The translations under genes were made by a program, and so were the position numbers. Positions 1 through 11,655 of a stretch of 64,000 bases of DNA are shown here, piece after piece (within the stretch, counting starts at the first letter, position 1; every line of letters begins with the position of its first letter). The DNA is from Acanthococcus lagerstroemiae (taxonomy: Eukaryota; Arthropoda; Insecta; Hemiptera; Eriococcidae), in NCBI GenBank assembly GCA_031841125.1, contig CM063106.1, positions 10,602,001-10,666,000 of the forward strand, written 5' to 3'. The notes below the pieces were generated by a model, which saw nothing but the letters and a program-made list of their open reading frames with translations, did not search any database and was not told the DNA's origin.

Positions 1-1879
1 CATGGTTAATATTGATTGTCTATCCTCTACCGGGAATGAGAGCATTAAATAGGTAAGGATTATTATGCTACAGCAATTGCTTAAATCTAAATTTCTCAGA
101 TCTGGAAATCATTTGTTTCTGAATCAATTAGCTGGAAAATTGTTTGTGTAAGTATCAGAAAGTACGACAGCATTAAGGAAAAGATAAAAAAATTAAAAAC
201 AGTTTTTGATGAGGTTCTTAGTTGTTTTTCGTCCCCTTGCCCTCTCCTGGTTACGGGCCTGGGGCAAGGATCGATAAAAAATCAATTTTATAAAAAAACG
301 AATTTTGATCATTTTCAAAAAAATAGCTATTGTATTGCAGTCGTTTATGTTATATTGGTGTAAATTAGGTCTTTCAGTTGGGAAGGCATTTATTAAAAAA
401 ATCATGAAAGGTGAAACATGTAGCAATTAGAGGCAAAATTATGCCTATTATTATTGAATTTATTAATAGAAATACATAATTCCTAAAACGGGCGAAGAAA
501 ATTATAAAATAGAAAAAATATTACTTTCATGTATGAATTAGCTGTATACGCATAACAAGGGAAGGTGTAACGTGAAACGTGAAAAAACTTTTCGCGCTAC
601 AGCAAAAGCGACACTGATTTGTCGGTTTACCAGCTAATTCATTGTTTTACATAAATATAGCGTGAATACGGGTGAAGCAACAGCAATGCATTTTAATAAA
701 AAGTAATAAATTAATAATCGCAGTGTCGAGACTAGTACGAGCTATGATGATAAGAAAGAATGAAAAAAGTCTGTTTTAGGACGTTATCTTTTTTTCTTTT
801 TTTGAGAATCAAGAATGATAATATTATATTTTTCTTTATTTTAATGTCTAATCAATTAAACACGCAGTAATAAGTAATAACAACATATTATTCAATTTCT
901 AATCAAATGTGATTGCAAGGCCTAATATTTAAAAAAAAAAAATCCAGAAAATTTTTTTCTCAAGTGCGAGGTCCTGCTTGGCGGAAGGTCTGGAGCAGTT
1001 GCCCCATTTTACCTGCCCTAAAAATAGCCCTGGCAAAAGGTAAAATAGAATGTAAATCACTGTTCAAGACTTGCTTCCCTTTAGTGGCATACATGAGGGA
1101 CAAAGCGAGGCAATTACCCCACTTTTTCAGCATGTAACGTTGTAAGCAGAAAGGAGTAATTTTGCGAAGGGGGAGTCAAATTCATAGTGTATCATCGGAA
1201 TAAAACGTTATTTTTGGTTTTTAATACATTTTCGAAGAATGGATGATGAAGATAGTACACCATTATTGATTACCGTTGTATTTATAGGATATCTGCAAAC
1301 TGCAGTACGCAGATTCAGTCCGTTCAGAACGATCAGTACAACTTTAGGTCTGGATTGCTAACGTTCCAACCATTAGGGTTGTCTTGAAGAGGAAATTGGT
1401 TTGTTTTATTCGGTGTTCGTAATGTGCGCATTACGACAGTGCCTTCAATTTTACGAAGCTACAGAGAAAACTGTATTGTAAAAATATCTATATTATGCTT
1501 CGGTGAAAGTAAGAGTATTTTCGATCAGCGTGTCTAAAGTCTGCGACTTTACTATCGTTCCACTCGTGTACTACCGTAAATGTATCACTGCGTTGGCCCA
1601 GTTGATCTCTTGTGTAAATACGAGAAAATGAAAGAACCGAAAACTTCATCAATTTAATTGGTTATTTTGCGGATTACACTACTCGTTTTGCAAAGCAAAC
1701 CAATTTCACGTTTGTTTACTCGATGAGCTGCGTCATCAGTTGTACCCGCTTGTCGGTTTCTCTTTCCATATAATTTTATTCACTCGGGTCAGATCAAATT
1801 ATGACCACTTTCGGCTGGTTTGTCACACAGGTTCATCACCAGTCACGGTCATTTGCTGCTTGATTCTCATTTTTCATCA
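1..1879. other. Left flank, no gene recognised
   Basis: AT-rich. At about 215-265 there is a Pyr-rich stretch reading TCCTGGTTACGGGCCTGG, which resembles one end of a hAT-type repeat with no partner seen. At 930-1140 there is a moderately GC-rich piece (short open frame, no recognisable protein). 1250-1800 is unique-looking and CpG-containing. No exon could be supported. Confidence 0.4.
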
Positions 1880-2517
1880 GTTTTAAGTAGGGTTGGGAAA
1901 GCCGAAACTGAATCCGAATCTCAAAGTTTGAGATATTGTGCTGTCTCTGAAGCCGAATCCAAAACGAAGTGTAATCCCCTTGCGAGGGAAAAGCCGAAAC
2001 TGAAGTTCATAATACAATTTCACTGAAGCTGAAACGAAGCCGCAATGTATCAGATTTTAATGGTTTCGATTTCTGCCTAATGTTATACCGCCGTGATATG
2101 TGATACGAGATTTTCAAGTGTATCCACTTGAAAATGTCCCGTGAAAATACCTAAAGCGTTGAGATCGATATTTTATCTAGTGGAAATGAACCTTAAGTTT
2201 GAGTGATGTATGGTTTGTTTCTCAAATCACTCGATCGACCTATCTATAACAAAAAAGATTATACCAGTCAAACCAGTATTCAGATAAAGAGAAGTCGAAG
2301 CTGAAGCTGAAGCTGTATCCGAAACCGAAAGTACAACATGAACATTTCTGAAGCCGAATTTTTTATTTATTTTATTTTAACAGCTTTGATGTGTGTTCAT
2401 TACCTATCACATATATTCCCTTCCACGAGTGGAAGTTTGGATCACAGATTAAACTAAAATAAACTTGAGCGTTTGGTTTACACCTTTAACTCCTTAATCA
2501 GGTCTTTTGCGCCCCGA

Positions 2518-3794
2518 TCAGTACGTTTCTCCTTTTCCATCCTCTCCCAACTTGCTACACACCGCCCAGTGTTGGGCAAAAGCCTCCTCTTTTTCCCTCC
2601 ATGTTTCTCTTTCATGGGTGCTCCTTCTCCATTTTATACTCTGAAATTTTTCTATTTCGTCCCTCGAACGTGTTATGGACCTCCCTCTTCTCCTCCTGTA
2701 ATTTCTTGGAGTCCATCCTTCCACCTTTTTCCCCATCTGTCGTGTTCTGTCTTCCAAATATGACCGGCATAGCTCTACTTCAGGCTCTTAATTACTTGTC
2801 CAATATCTCGTAGTCTTGTTTTTGCCCTAATTTCCGACATTTTTATCTTGTCTCTTATTCTGATGTTCAACATGCTACGAGACATGGAATTTTGTGTCGT
2901 TCGAAATCTGTTTAAATTGGTTTTGGTGAGAGCCCAGTATGTGATTGTTGGTTGGATGCAGCTCTTCCAAACCTCCGCCTTAGTTGTTATTGGAACTTTA
3001 CTTTTGAAAATGTCTTTCAGTTTCCAAAAGCTACTCCAGCCACTTTTAATTCTGTTTGAGACTTCCTTTTCCCTCGAGTTACTGAAGGATATTATTTGGC
3101 CAAGGTATTTCGTTTCACACTCCCACTCTATCTCCTCGTTGGCAATGAACACAGGCTCTTTTTGAGCATTAGAGAGTAATTTAGTTTTCTTGGCATTTAT
3201 TTCCAGCCCGGCTGGCCTGCATGCCGCTATCAGCTCGTCTGCCATCTCAACTAGATCTTTTAAGTTCCTCGCTAATAAGGCCACATCGTCTGCGAATCTC
3301 AGATTATTTAAAATTTCGCCGTCAATTGTGATTCCCTTATCCCCCCCAGTCGAGATGTCTCATTACCTCCTCCAGTACGCAGTTGAAGAGATTTGGCGAC
3401 AGAGGGGCTCCCTGTCAGACACCTCTCTCCACCTTGAATTCTCTTCCTTATACATCCGTTCTGACGTATGCGGTTTCGCCCTCATAGACTTGTTTAAGTA
3501 TTTTCATAGCTTTTTGGTTGATGCTTTGTGTCAAAAGTGATTTCCAAAGAAAGTCGTGATTTACCGAGTCGAATGCTTTTGTAAAATCGATAAGAAGGAT
3601 ATATACGGGAAATTTATATTCAACTGCTTTTTCAATAATTTGAGTCATTACAAAAATTTGGTCTATAGTCGAATGGTTCCTTCTAAATCCCGCTTGCTCT
3701 CTTGCTTGTTCAGAGTCTAGCTGTGCATACAGTCTTTCTTTCATTATTTTCATAAAGCTCTTTCCTATATTCGAGGTCAAACTGATGGGTCTAT

Positions 3795-3829
<35 letters not shown>

Positions 3830-4179
3830 TACGGTATAATAATCTTGGCCCTCTTTCACTGTCTTGAGACAGTTTCAGAGTCCAACATCCTGTTAAAAAC
3901 TTTTGTTAACATAGGTGTAAATAGCTTAAGTGTGCTATTTTCAGTTCCGTCGGGACCAACCGCTTTGTCCGTCTTCAGAGACTTGGTCCCTTTTTTGACC
4001 TCCTCTTGTAGTATTTCTGGGAAGTTCTCATCCTCCTCTCTAACCTTTTCCACTGGACTTTCTTGATCGTTATGTCTTGCCTTATACAACCCTTCATAGA
4101 AACGTATTGCTACCTCCGTGATACCTTTTCGGTCAGTCACCTTCTGGCCACATTCGTCCTTCATGCTTGGAATGAGCAT
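2518..4179 (-). pseudogene. LINE reverse transcriptase, disrupted
   Basis: Minus-strand pieces in order: LKTDKAVGPDGT (motif 0/1 region), NYRPISLTSN, EQAGFRRNHSTIDQIF, LLIDFTKAFDSVNHDFL (catalytic Asp), RFADDVALLAR (catalytic FADD, intact), GLEINAKKTKLL, and the C-terminal zone. A TGA (3856-3858) and a 32-A run replace the usual charged loop before NYRPISL. A further frame break lies around 3330-3450. The frame either side of the A run is the same. Confidence 0.8.
3797..3828 (+). repeat. T32 homopolymer inside the LINE RT (A32 in coding sense)
   Basis: Thirty-two consecutive T on the + strand. In coding sense it would be about ten lysines between IIIPY and NYRPISL, where related LINEs have a short Lys-Gly-Asp loop. 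It keeps the reading frame. Length may be affected by assembly. Confidence 0.9.
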
Positions 4180-4831
4180 TTTGTTCGATTACAACATCTT
4201 TTTCACTTTTTTCATAGAATTGCTCTCTGCTAGGATCTCCTCAATCTTTTTCACCTCGTATTTACCCACATCCTTTTTAATTTCAGCTTTCACTTTCTTC
4301 CTTCGCTGAAGCACCTCAATCTTCTCATTTTGCGTTTTTTGTGCTTCTTTTCCAGTTTATTTCTAGTTTCTATCAATTCCTTTGTTTCCGCTGTTAACTT
4401 GTCCTCCGTTCGTTCTACTGATACTAGCTTTCCAAATTGTTCATACATGCTTTTGATCTTATTCTCGATTTTATCATACAGTTCTTGAATGCTGCACTGC
4501 TCCCAAACTTGCTCAATCTCTATCATGCCTTCAGATAGCATCCGTCTGGCCTTGTTCATCCTCCACATAGGAATGATCCTTTTCCCCAGTTTTTTCTTTC
4601 TGCAATTCCTAAACACGGCTCGCTTAGGAAAGCTCACAGTACCTCTGTACGTCCTGTGGTTGGAGCTGAAGCGGAAGCCCGGAAGAGCCACGACGTTCTC
4701 CACAATTGATAAGTCATTAACCAACATGTAGTCAATTTCGTTTTTATATCCCCCCCCCCCCAGTGAATGCCAAGTCCATTTTAACTTTTGGTTCTTTGGG
4801 AAGAAAGTGTTGGCTACTTTCAGGTTGTTTC

Positions 4832-5416
4832 TTACGCAGAAATCAACTTATTTCCATTTTCGTTTCTTACTCCCAGACCGAAATTTTCTACGTTTTCGAT
4901 AATGTTTTGGCAGTCTCCAACAACTGCGTTCCAGTCGCCCACTATAATATTATAGTATTCTTTTTGGTTTCGAAGAGTTTCCTCTAAATCCTCATAAAAT
5001 TTAGCAATTTCACGTTCCTCCGAGTCCAGCACTGGAGCGTATACTGAGACCACCAAGGCCCTTACCTTTTTCCCCAGCTGTAATTTCAAGAAGCAAATTC
5101 TCTCTGACATTCCCCTAATTTCGACCACTCTGTTTATTATTTCCTCTTTTATATAAAACCCCACTCCTTTGTATCCTTTGGTTTGCCCGAAATGGTAGAA
5201 GGAGTACCCATTTATTTTCTTCACCAAATTTTCCCCATTTTTCCTCATCTCCGAAAGTGCTATAATGTCCCATTTTATAATTCTGATATTATTTTCGAAT
5301 TCATAAATTCTCTCCTTGGCCACCAGTCCCCTGCAGTTATAATACAGAAGTAATTTAGTTTTTGTTCCGCTGTCCGAGAAAAAATTTTGTTTTTTTTTGT
5401 TTGATTCTCCCCACAT
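4832..5416 (-). pseudogene. LINE apurinic-like endonuclease domain
   Basis: About 190 codons open on the minus strand. Visible motifs of the exonuclease-endonuclease-phosphatase fold: YNCRGL at the start, IIALSEMRK (catalytic Glu), KGVGFYIKEE, VVSVYAPV, and IVGDWNAVVG (Asp/Asn pair). The fold continues in other frames to about 4290, with NEIDYMLVND and SSNHRTYRG carrying the final Asp region as Asn-His. A 12-G run (4750-4761 on the + strand as C) sits in the coding part. Confidence 0.8.
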
Positions 5417-5841
5417 TTTTTTAACTGAACACCAAAAAGTTATTTGGGGGTTTTGGTGTCGAGTTTCCCTCCCCTCCTTTTAAACGAAGACTTTTTTGTC
5501 GTTGTAGGGGGTGATGCAGCTTACTCCTCCCGCAGTTGCTGCTGACTGTATTGGGAAGAGGATGGAGTCCCGGTGAGACCTACCCCACGTGACGCTTACC
5601 CGTTATCTACCGTTCGGGTTTCCTGCTATGTGGAAGCTGTCCAACGTCGTTTGGAGCTGTTGCGAGGAGCCAGACAGCAAGTTTCTCCTTGGTTTAGATC
5701 CTTGGTTCGCCATGATGTAAGGCTTTTTTTTTTTGTTGTTGTCTAGCCGAAACCGAATCTAAAAGATTCTTCTAGCTTGCAATTAAACTGCATCCGAATC
5801 TTAAGTTCTTAAGTTTCGGCTTTCCCAACCCTGGTCTTAAG

Positions 5842-6369
5842 CAGGGCCATAAACAGCCTCCTGTATCGGTGGTGCTTCAACCACGAGTATGCTAAGTCAC
5901 CATTTTTATCTTTACTTTTTCCGACAACGAGCTAATACGTTGCGGGTGCGTCGCAAGCCTTTGCGAGCCACGATTGAAATTGCACGTGATAAAAATGGCA
6001 GCTTGACATGCCCATGCTTACAGTGCCCTAATACCAGGGCGCGTAAACCAAATTTGCAAATTCCCAAAAAGGCGAGGGGTGACATGAATTTTCCTTTTGC
6101 TAGGGGACAAACCGAGTCACTAGATGCAAACTGAGTTGCTAAGGGAGGCAGTGTCCTGTTTCGGGCTAGATTTTATGGCCAAATTGCCCTCCCATGGTTA
6201 CTGCGTTAGTTTTAAGGTTAACTTCAAATCGAGGTAGTATAGCTATAATATCCGAATCAGACTACAGCAGCGTCAGCCAAAGTGTAGGTATTACTAGTAA
6301 ATAATTTGTCAGACATATTTACATTGTTCAACTATTTCTGTTTTCCCGATTTTTCTCTCGAAGCCAGTA
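5842..6369. other. Unassigned stretch
   Basis: Contains an open frame at about 5889-6131 with a basic, Arg-rich product that resembles nothing I know, and then AT-rich sequence with a C12 run (6373-6384). No repeat partner found in the window. Confidence 0.35.
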
Positions 6370-6384
6370 TCTCCCCCCCCCCCC

Positions 6385-6553
6385 GTTTCTTTTTTATACA
6401 TCACGTACGTGTAGCGGTTAGTCGATAGCATAGCGGCGGCGTATGTGATAACTTCGTGATAAGTGGGTCGTCGATGTAAACTTTAATTGCGTGTGATTGC
6501 TTCTAACGGACGTCGAGAGTAAGGCGAAATTATACCGACGAGGAGTCGTTATC
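6385..6553 (+). promoter_or_regulatory. CpG-rich patch, candidate promoter/5' UTR
   Basis: CpG-dense unique sequence (CGGCGGCG, TCGTCGATG, GGACGTCGAG) in an AT-rich setting, leading to an ATG in good context at 6554. It looks like a host promoter or 5' UTR rather than transposon sequence. Confidence 0.3.
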
Positions 6554-6630
6554 ATGGGAGAAAATCTCATCGATGAACTCATTCAATTGTTTCAAATTAA
6601 CGACCTGTATTTAGCATTGATTAATTCGCG
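6554..6630 (+). CDS. Candidate first coding exon
   Basis: ATG in the context ATCATGG followed by 25 codons of balanced composition (starts MGENLIDEL, amphipathic-helix-like) to a GT at 6631 (GCG|GTAACA). Without splicing the frame ends at TAA 6632-6634 after 26 codons. Leaving in phase 2, it cannot join directly to the phase-0 WW exon at 27188, so an unseen exon (for example SH3) would be needed. It could equally belong to another gene. Confidence 0.28.
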
Positions 6631-6769
6631 GTAACAAGCGGTATTCTTGAAGGGTTTACGATCACAAAAACGCATCTTCCAGAATGAATCTCAATGGCGG
6701 AGCTCGAACGTCGAAAGGAAGCCGGTCGTCGTCTCAAGCCGTCGCCGCCGCTGCATTTCATCTTTCGGC

Positions 6770-7045
6770 TGATGGTTTTGAGAAAATAATCCGAAATTTC
6801 TGCCCTAGTCCAAAGTAGGTTTTCAGAAAAGGATCCGAAGTTTCTGCCCCAGTCCAAAGTAGTAAAGAATCAAAAAGTAATAATCTGAATCTAGGAATGT
6901 GAATTTATAAGAGGATCCCGATCTGCTACCGAAATGATTCAGAATCCAGGAATTCGAATCCGAATCCAGCGACGCCGATTCTAGAATCCTAGTTGATTCC
7001 GAATCCGCGAATTCAGATTCTACTAGGATTCCCCGGACACTACGC
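6770..7045. repeat. Word-repeat stretch (GAATCCGAATC) with a 44-bp tandem pair
   Basis: Degenerate copies of GAATCCGAATC/GATTCTAGAATC fill about 6880-7045. Just before, a 30-base piece (ATCCGAA.TTTCTGCCC.AG) occurs twice, at 6789-6818 and 6833-6862. The right edge (GGATTCCCCGGACACTA) looks like a TIR end but its partner was not found. Confidence 0.5.
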
Positions 7046-7079
7046 GCCGCTAAACCACTGCATCAGATATTTACGTATA

Positions 7080-8605
7080 TTTACATTCAATAAAATAACG
7101 CCATTTCTAGGCAAAATTGGAAGTCCTAACTAGGCAAACTGAAATCAAAAAATTGAATGACCAAATCATCATATGCAAAATAGAGTCACTGACAATCATA
7201 GCCGCCTACTGTTTACCCAATGGAACTACAGATTCAAAATTAACCCCCATACAAAAATACTTAAATATCAATAACAATGTAGAAAACATAATAATTCTTG
7301 GAGACTTTACCAGATCAACCCTGTATGAAAAACTTGATAAAACAAAAGTCCACAAATCAAAAAGGACAGAACTCTTTGAGAAACTTATTTTCAGTAATGA
7401 TCTAGTTATAAGAAACACATTTAATGTTGAGACATTTTTTCAAAACAAAAATGTTGCAAGTGTTATAGACCTAGTAATTGTAAATATAAAAATAATGTAC
7501 AAAATCAGCCAATTTAAAATTAAAAACAGTACCATGTCTCAATATAAAACAATTAAATTTCTAATTAAAGATACTTCAGTCCCCGTAGACAGCTTAAGAA
7601 ACATTAAAATAGTGAATTGTGACATATTTGAGGAAAGAATAAAAAAAACTAGATCTTACTGATAAAATAAAATTAATTAAAAGCGCCGCAAATGAGCAGA
7701 AGGTTAATGAAAAGGTTAGAAATGTCTTGAGACTCATTGAAGAGACTAGAAAAGAAGATACTTGGTTGAATAATAAACTGGAGGGATACAAACAAATACT
7801 CAAAGAATTAACAAGAATAAAGTACAAAGTTAAAAATGAAACAGCCAAAATCACAATTATCACTGAAGTAATTAAACAAATTCGAGAATATTACAGAAAA
7901 GAAATGGACTACACGAGATTAGACTCCTAGAAAAAATTAATAAATGAATCAGGTGTGTGGGGCAAGCCTTACAAAATTGTAATGGGCAAGAAATCAAAAT
8001 TTAAATTTCCATCGCTAATAGGAAACAATGGCGAAGAAGTGACAGAGGAAGTGGAGAAATACAAATTAATTTGTACAAAACTATTCGCAGAAAGCGATGA
8101 CAATATAAAGATATACCCGTTAGAAGAAGACAACACTACACTGGAGATAACAAAGCTGGAATTAGATGATTTTATTAAAAAATTAAATAATAGGAAAGCT
8201 AATAGAATTGATAACACATCCAACAAAATGATATCAACAAACAACAACCTGATCTTCTAATAACAATATTTATAAAAGATACTTGGAAATGCAGAAATTC
8301 CCAGACTTCTGGAAAGTGGGTAAAATTAAATTACTGAATAAACCTGATAGAGATTAAAAAAACATCCTTACCAAACTCTTATAGGCCAATAATACTACTG
8401 TCAAACTTAGGGAAAGTGTGTAAACAAATAATTAGAATTAAAATCCAAGAAAAAATGAACGGTAATGTCCTGCATGAAAATCAGTTTGGCTACATAAAAG
8501 AAGTGTCAACAGAAGGAGCAATTGAAAGGGAATGTGTTCTTTGGCTCATTAAATGTAAACATTGGTTATGTTAATATTAATAAAATAAATAAATACATAA
8601 ATAAA
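7080..8605 (+). mobile_element. R1/jockey-like LINE relic
   Basis: Endonuclease part at 7117-7660 (IIAAYCLPNG, IIILGDFTRS, ASVIDLVIVN), a linker of Lys/Glu-rich helices (7727-7930, 7955-8260), then a broken RT start: WKVGKIKLLNKPDRD, YRPIILLSNLGK (with a frame shift), NQFGYIKEVSTEGA near 8480-8520. The element stops there and runs into an (ATAAATAA)-type tail at 8572-8605. The KPGKD-like and QFG...ST motifs point to the R1/jockey side, not RTE. Multiple stops; dead. Confidence 0.65.
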
Positions 8606-8767
8606 AAACTATACAAACCAGATGAGATGATAATGGCGTCCTAATGTACAGAAAGACCAAGTCTCGGATTTCAAGGTAACTGGTCTGTCCTTGCTGTATT
8701 TATCGGTTAGGCAACCTGTCTGGTGCCTCTTAATCTACCTTACAACTGTCTCCATGTAGAGATCAAA

Positions 8768-10165
8768 GATAGATGAGAGATCAGTAATATCATACCGAGT
8801 ACGTTCTAAGTCTCATATTTATCTTATGTCTATCATCTCTATGTCTTTATGTCTTATCAGCAATGTATTGACCAGTCACGTGTCTGTCTTCATACGATTT
8901 TTCACGCTGTCTTTGTGTCTTCCCAGTATGAAGGAGAAGAAAGCTATCAGTAATAAATATTTGTATTGAGTACGTCTCAGGTCTCATGTTTATGTCTTAG
9001 GTATCAGCAATATATAGATGTCTCATGTCTGTGTAGACAAGTCACGTGTCTGTTTTCATTGGATTTTTCAGGCTGTTTTTATGTGTTATCTGTAGGGAAT
9101 GAGAAGGAAGCTATCAGTAAGCTTTGTATCGGGTATGTTGCAAGTCTCATGTTTATCTTTTGTCTGTGTCTATCTTATGTCCTATTAGCAATGTATAGTT
9201 GCCGTATGTCTGTCTTTATGTCTTATCAGCAATATATAAACGAGTCACGTATCTGTTTGCATTGGATTTCTCAGGCTATCTTTATGTCGTTATCAGTAGG
9301 GAAGGAAAAGGAAGCTATCACTATATTTGTACCAGGCATGTCTCAAGTCTCATGTATCTTATGTCTGTGTCTATGTCTTTATATCCCATTAGGAATATAT
9401 AGATGCTTTATGTCTGTCTTAATGTCGTATCAGAAATATGGACAAGTTACATGTTTGTCTTTCTTGGATTTCTCTGGCTGTCTTTACATCTTTATCAGTA
9501 GGGAAGGCGAAGGAAACTATATTTTTATTTGTATCAGGTATGTTTCAAGTATCATATTTATCTTATGTCTATGTCTTTATGTCCTGTCAGTAATATATAG
9601 ATATCTCATGTCTTACCAGCAATAGACATACAGACCAGTCACATATTTGTCTTTACTGGATTTTTCCGACTTTCTTTATGTATTTCCAGTTGGGAAGAAG
9701 AAGGAAGTTATCATTATGATTTGTATTGGGGTATGTCTCAAGTTATATGTTTATCCTTTGTCTGTGTCTGTGTCCTGACATCCCATGTATAGACCCAGTC
9801 ACATGTCTGTCTTCATTGGATTTTCTGTGTCTTTATGAGTAGAGAAAGAGAAGGAAGCTATCACTAATATTGACATGGATATGTTTATATCGGGTATGTC
9901 GCAGGTCTCATATTCATCTTATGTCTATGTCTTTATGTTTCATCAACTGTATACGTATGTCTCATGGCTGTATTTATGCCTTATCACCAATGTAGATGAG
10001 TCACATGTCTGTCTTTATTAGATTTTTCAAGCTGTTTTGTGTCTTGCCAGTAGGGAGGGAGAAGGAAGCTATCAGTAATATTTGTATCGGGTTATGTCTG
10101 AAGTCTCATGTGTCTTATCTGCAATAATAGATGTCTCATGGCTGCCTGTATGACTTGTCAGTAGT
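8768..10165 (+). repeat. Tandem repeat of about 200 bp, seven diverged units
   Basis: The segment (C/A)AGTCACGTGTCTG-TTTCATTGGATTTTTCAGGC recurs at about 8874, 9043, 9243, 9443, 9635, 9795 and 9991. Each copy is followed by a GAAGGAAGCTATCAGTAA block and a TGTCTCATG-TTATCTTATGTCT block. Spacing is 160-200 bp. A 219-codon open frame across it arises from the T/G-rich repeats and is not a gene. Confidence 0.85.
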
Positions 10166-10639
10166 GAAGATGGTAGCTGGTATACTCCTACAATTTTTTG
10201 GTTTTTTCTGTTGGAATATGTATTATTGTCTGTCCCTAAATATTTATGTCTTACTTTGGGTGATTGTGTCATTATTATGTCGTCTCGCTCTTCAGGCAGA
10301 GCAGAGCATGTCCTAAAAGGTATCTGGTGTGCCCCTGCAATTTCGCCTGACGTTTTTTCTCTGGTGGCGGAAGAGGAGTATAAGTTTTCAGTACTATATA
10401 GAGAATTTTTGGAACAAGATACCACGTTGTTCCTTCATCGGACATGGAATTGAGTTTTCGCATTGTCACTTATGAGAAGCATCCAGTTTCGTTTCCGCAT
10501 GTACATACTTTTTAACCATCGGCGTTCACTTTTTTCTTCCTCTCATTGTGTACACTGTTTGTGTCTGGCGTTCGCTACTGTATCTGTATTACGACATACG
10601 TTTTCACTATATGGCATTTTAAAAACAGTGGAAAGAAAA
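10166..10639. other. Unassigned stretch after the tandem array
   Basis: Open frames of 60-117 codons on both strands overlap here and none has a recognisable motif. The + frame at 10211-10453 (acidic second half) is the least repeat-like but has no acceptor/donor pair that convinces. Confidence 0.3.
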
Positions 10640-10679
10640 ACACATGTTATGGTTACGCTTAGTGTATGACAGATTGCCA

Positions 10680-11032
10680 GGTTATACACATATTATATGC
10701 GTACATGTAAGAACGTTTTTGTCGGCTCGTCGCCGAGCGAACTTACCATGGTGGCAGTTACCATCGACACACAGCAGTTACCGTAATTCACTCTTTATAA
10801 AACAAATTACCGTATTTCGGCGTGTAACCGAAGGGTGTCACCGGGATTTCGCGTATGATGGTGCGACTGTATCGTATATCGTAGTGGCCGAATAAGCAAT
10901 TAAGCTCGCGGTTGGTTGCTGTAGTTCTCGAATCGTACCAGATAGTATTCGTCGAACATCGTCCGCGAAAAAAGTCAATGAAATTCCACAATTTTCATGC
11001 TAGTCAAAGCGACCATCCTTGCGGGTCCTGCA
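10680..11032 (+). promoter_or_regulatory. CpG-rich patch with candidate alternative first exon
   Basis: CpG-dense unique sequence (GTCGGCTCGTCGCCGAGCG, CGCGTATGATGG, CGTCGAACATCGTCCGCG) ending in a strong donor, CCTGCA|GTAAGTG, at 11033. An ATG at 10997 gives twelve codons (MLVKATILAGPA) leaving in phase 0, which matches the phase-0 WW exon at 27188. An ATG at 10978 would leave in phase 1. So this could be a start of the host gene. Promoter role is inference. Confidence 0.33.
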
Positions 11033-11039
11033 GTAAGTG

Positions 11040-11655
11040 ACTCCTATTAAACGTTATTAATTGTGCTTGAAACTAACCGCACGCAATGGCTGAGTCGCCA
11101 GCCATTTTCCATAAGAGACACGCTGGCACAAAGTGCCAGTGCAAATTGAAGGCTGATTAGTTCGGGTAATATTGGAATTGATGGCCCTTCTGGCTACTAG
11201 ATGAGTTGGCTGTCCTGATAAGGAGCTTCGAGTTGATGATCACATAGGGCAGCAAATTTGTGGTTCTAATTGTGGTGTGGAAATTGTTTTTTTGCAATGA
11301 AGTTCGGAAGCCACGTGTGTATTCGAGGTGAAATTTAGTAGTAATGAAATAGGCATGCTCTTTGGTGGAAAGGCGTGTATGGCGGGGAGGCAGCTGCTTT
11401 ATGTGAAATTCCAAATGAGATTTTTCAAGTAATAAGAATCTGTCCCTATCCGCCTGCTCTCACCAGAGGAAATAAACTCGAGTAAAGCTTTATAATACGA
11501 AAAAAACAGATCTTTGTTGCTATCTTCCTGTTCATATCATATGTAGATGTCAAGGGAAATACAGTTGATGTATAAAGTTGCTCTTTACATACTAGAAACT
11601 TGGCTTTTGCCCCCTCCCGCCAAACCATGTTTTCAGTTCTCAAAGTCTCAGCCTT
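11040..11655. other. Intron or intergenic, nothing recognised
   Basis: Short minus-strand frames only. No repeat, splice site pair or coding motif found. Confidence 0.35.

Larger units (their letters stand above)
2358..5726 (-). mobile_element. Full-length but decayed non-LTR retrotransposon (RTE-like LINE)
   Basis: Reading on the minus strand: 5' leader (about 5726-5417), endonuclease (5416-4750), linker, reverse transcriptase (4180-3290), C-terminal region (to 2518), and an A/T-rich tail of (AAATA)-type repeats at 2358-2378. The sequence AGCCGAA lies at both edges, a possible 7-bp target duplication, although it is also the word of the host hAT element. At least one stop and several frame shifts make it dead. 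I use 'RTE-like' because the endonuclease and C-terminus (W-R..EAFAQHW) look like that group; clade is not certain. Confidence 0.8.
1888..5833. mobile_element. hAT-like element with TIRs, carrying a nested LINE
   Basis: The ends are inverted: 1889-1909 and 5812-5832 match over 21 bases (core AGGGTTGGGAAAGCCGAAAC). The flanks are GTTTTAAG (1880-1887) and GTCTTAAG (5834-5841), an 8-bp duplication with one mismatch, as hAT transposases make. Inside both ends the word GAAGCCGAA/GAATCCGAAAC recurs in degenerate form (about 1905-2040, 2280-2360, 5745-5820). There is no transposase frame, so it is non-autonomous. Without the LINE the element would be about 0.58 kb. Confidence 0.75.

Noticed and set aside
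8966..9625. 219-codon open frame, apparently Cys/Tyr/Leu-rich membrane-like protein
   Set aside because: It lies wholly inside the ~200-bp tandem repeat and its product simply repeats with it; frame openness is due to T/G-rich composition.
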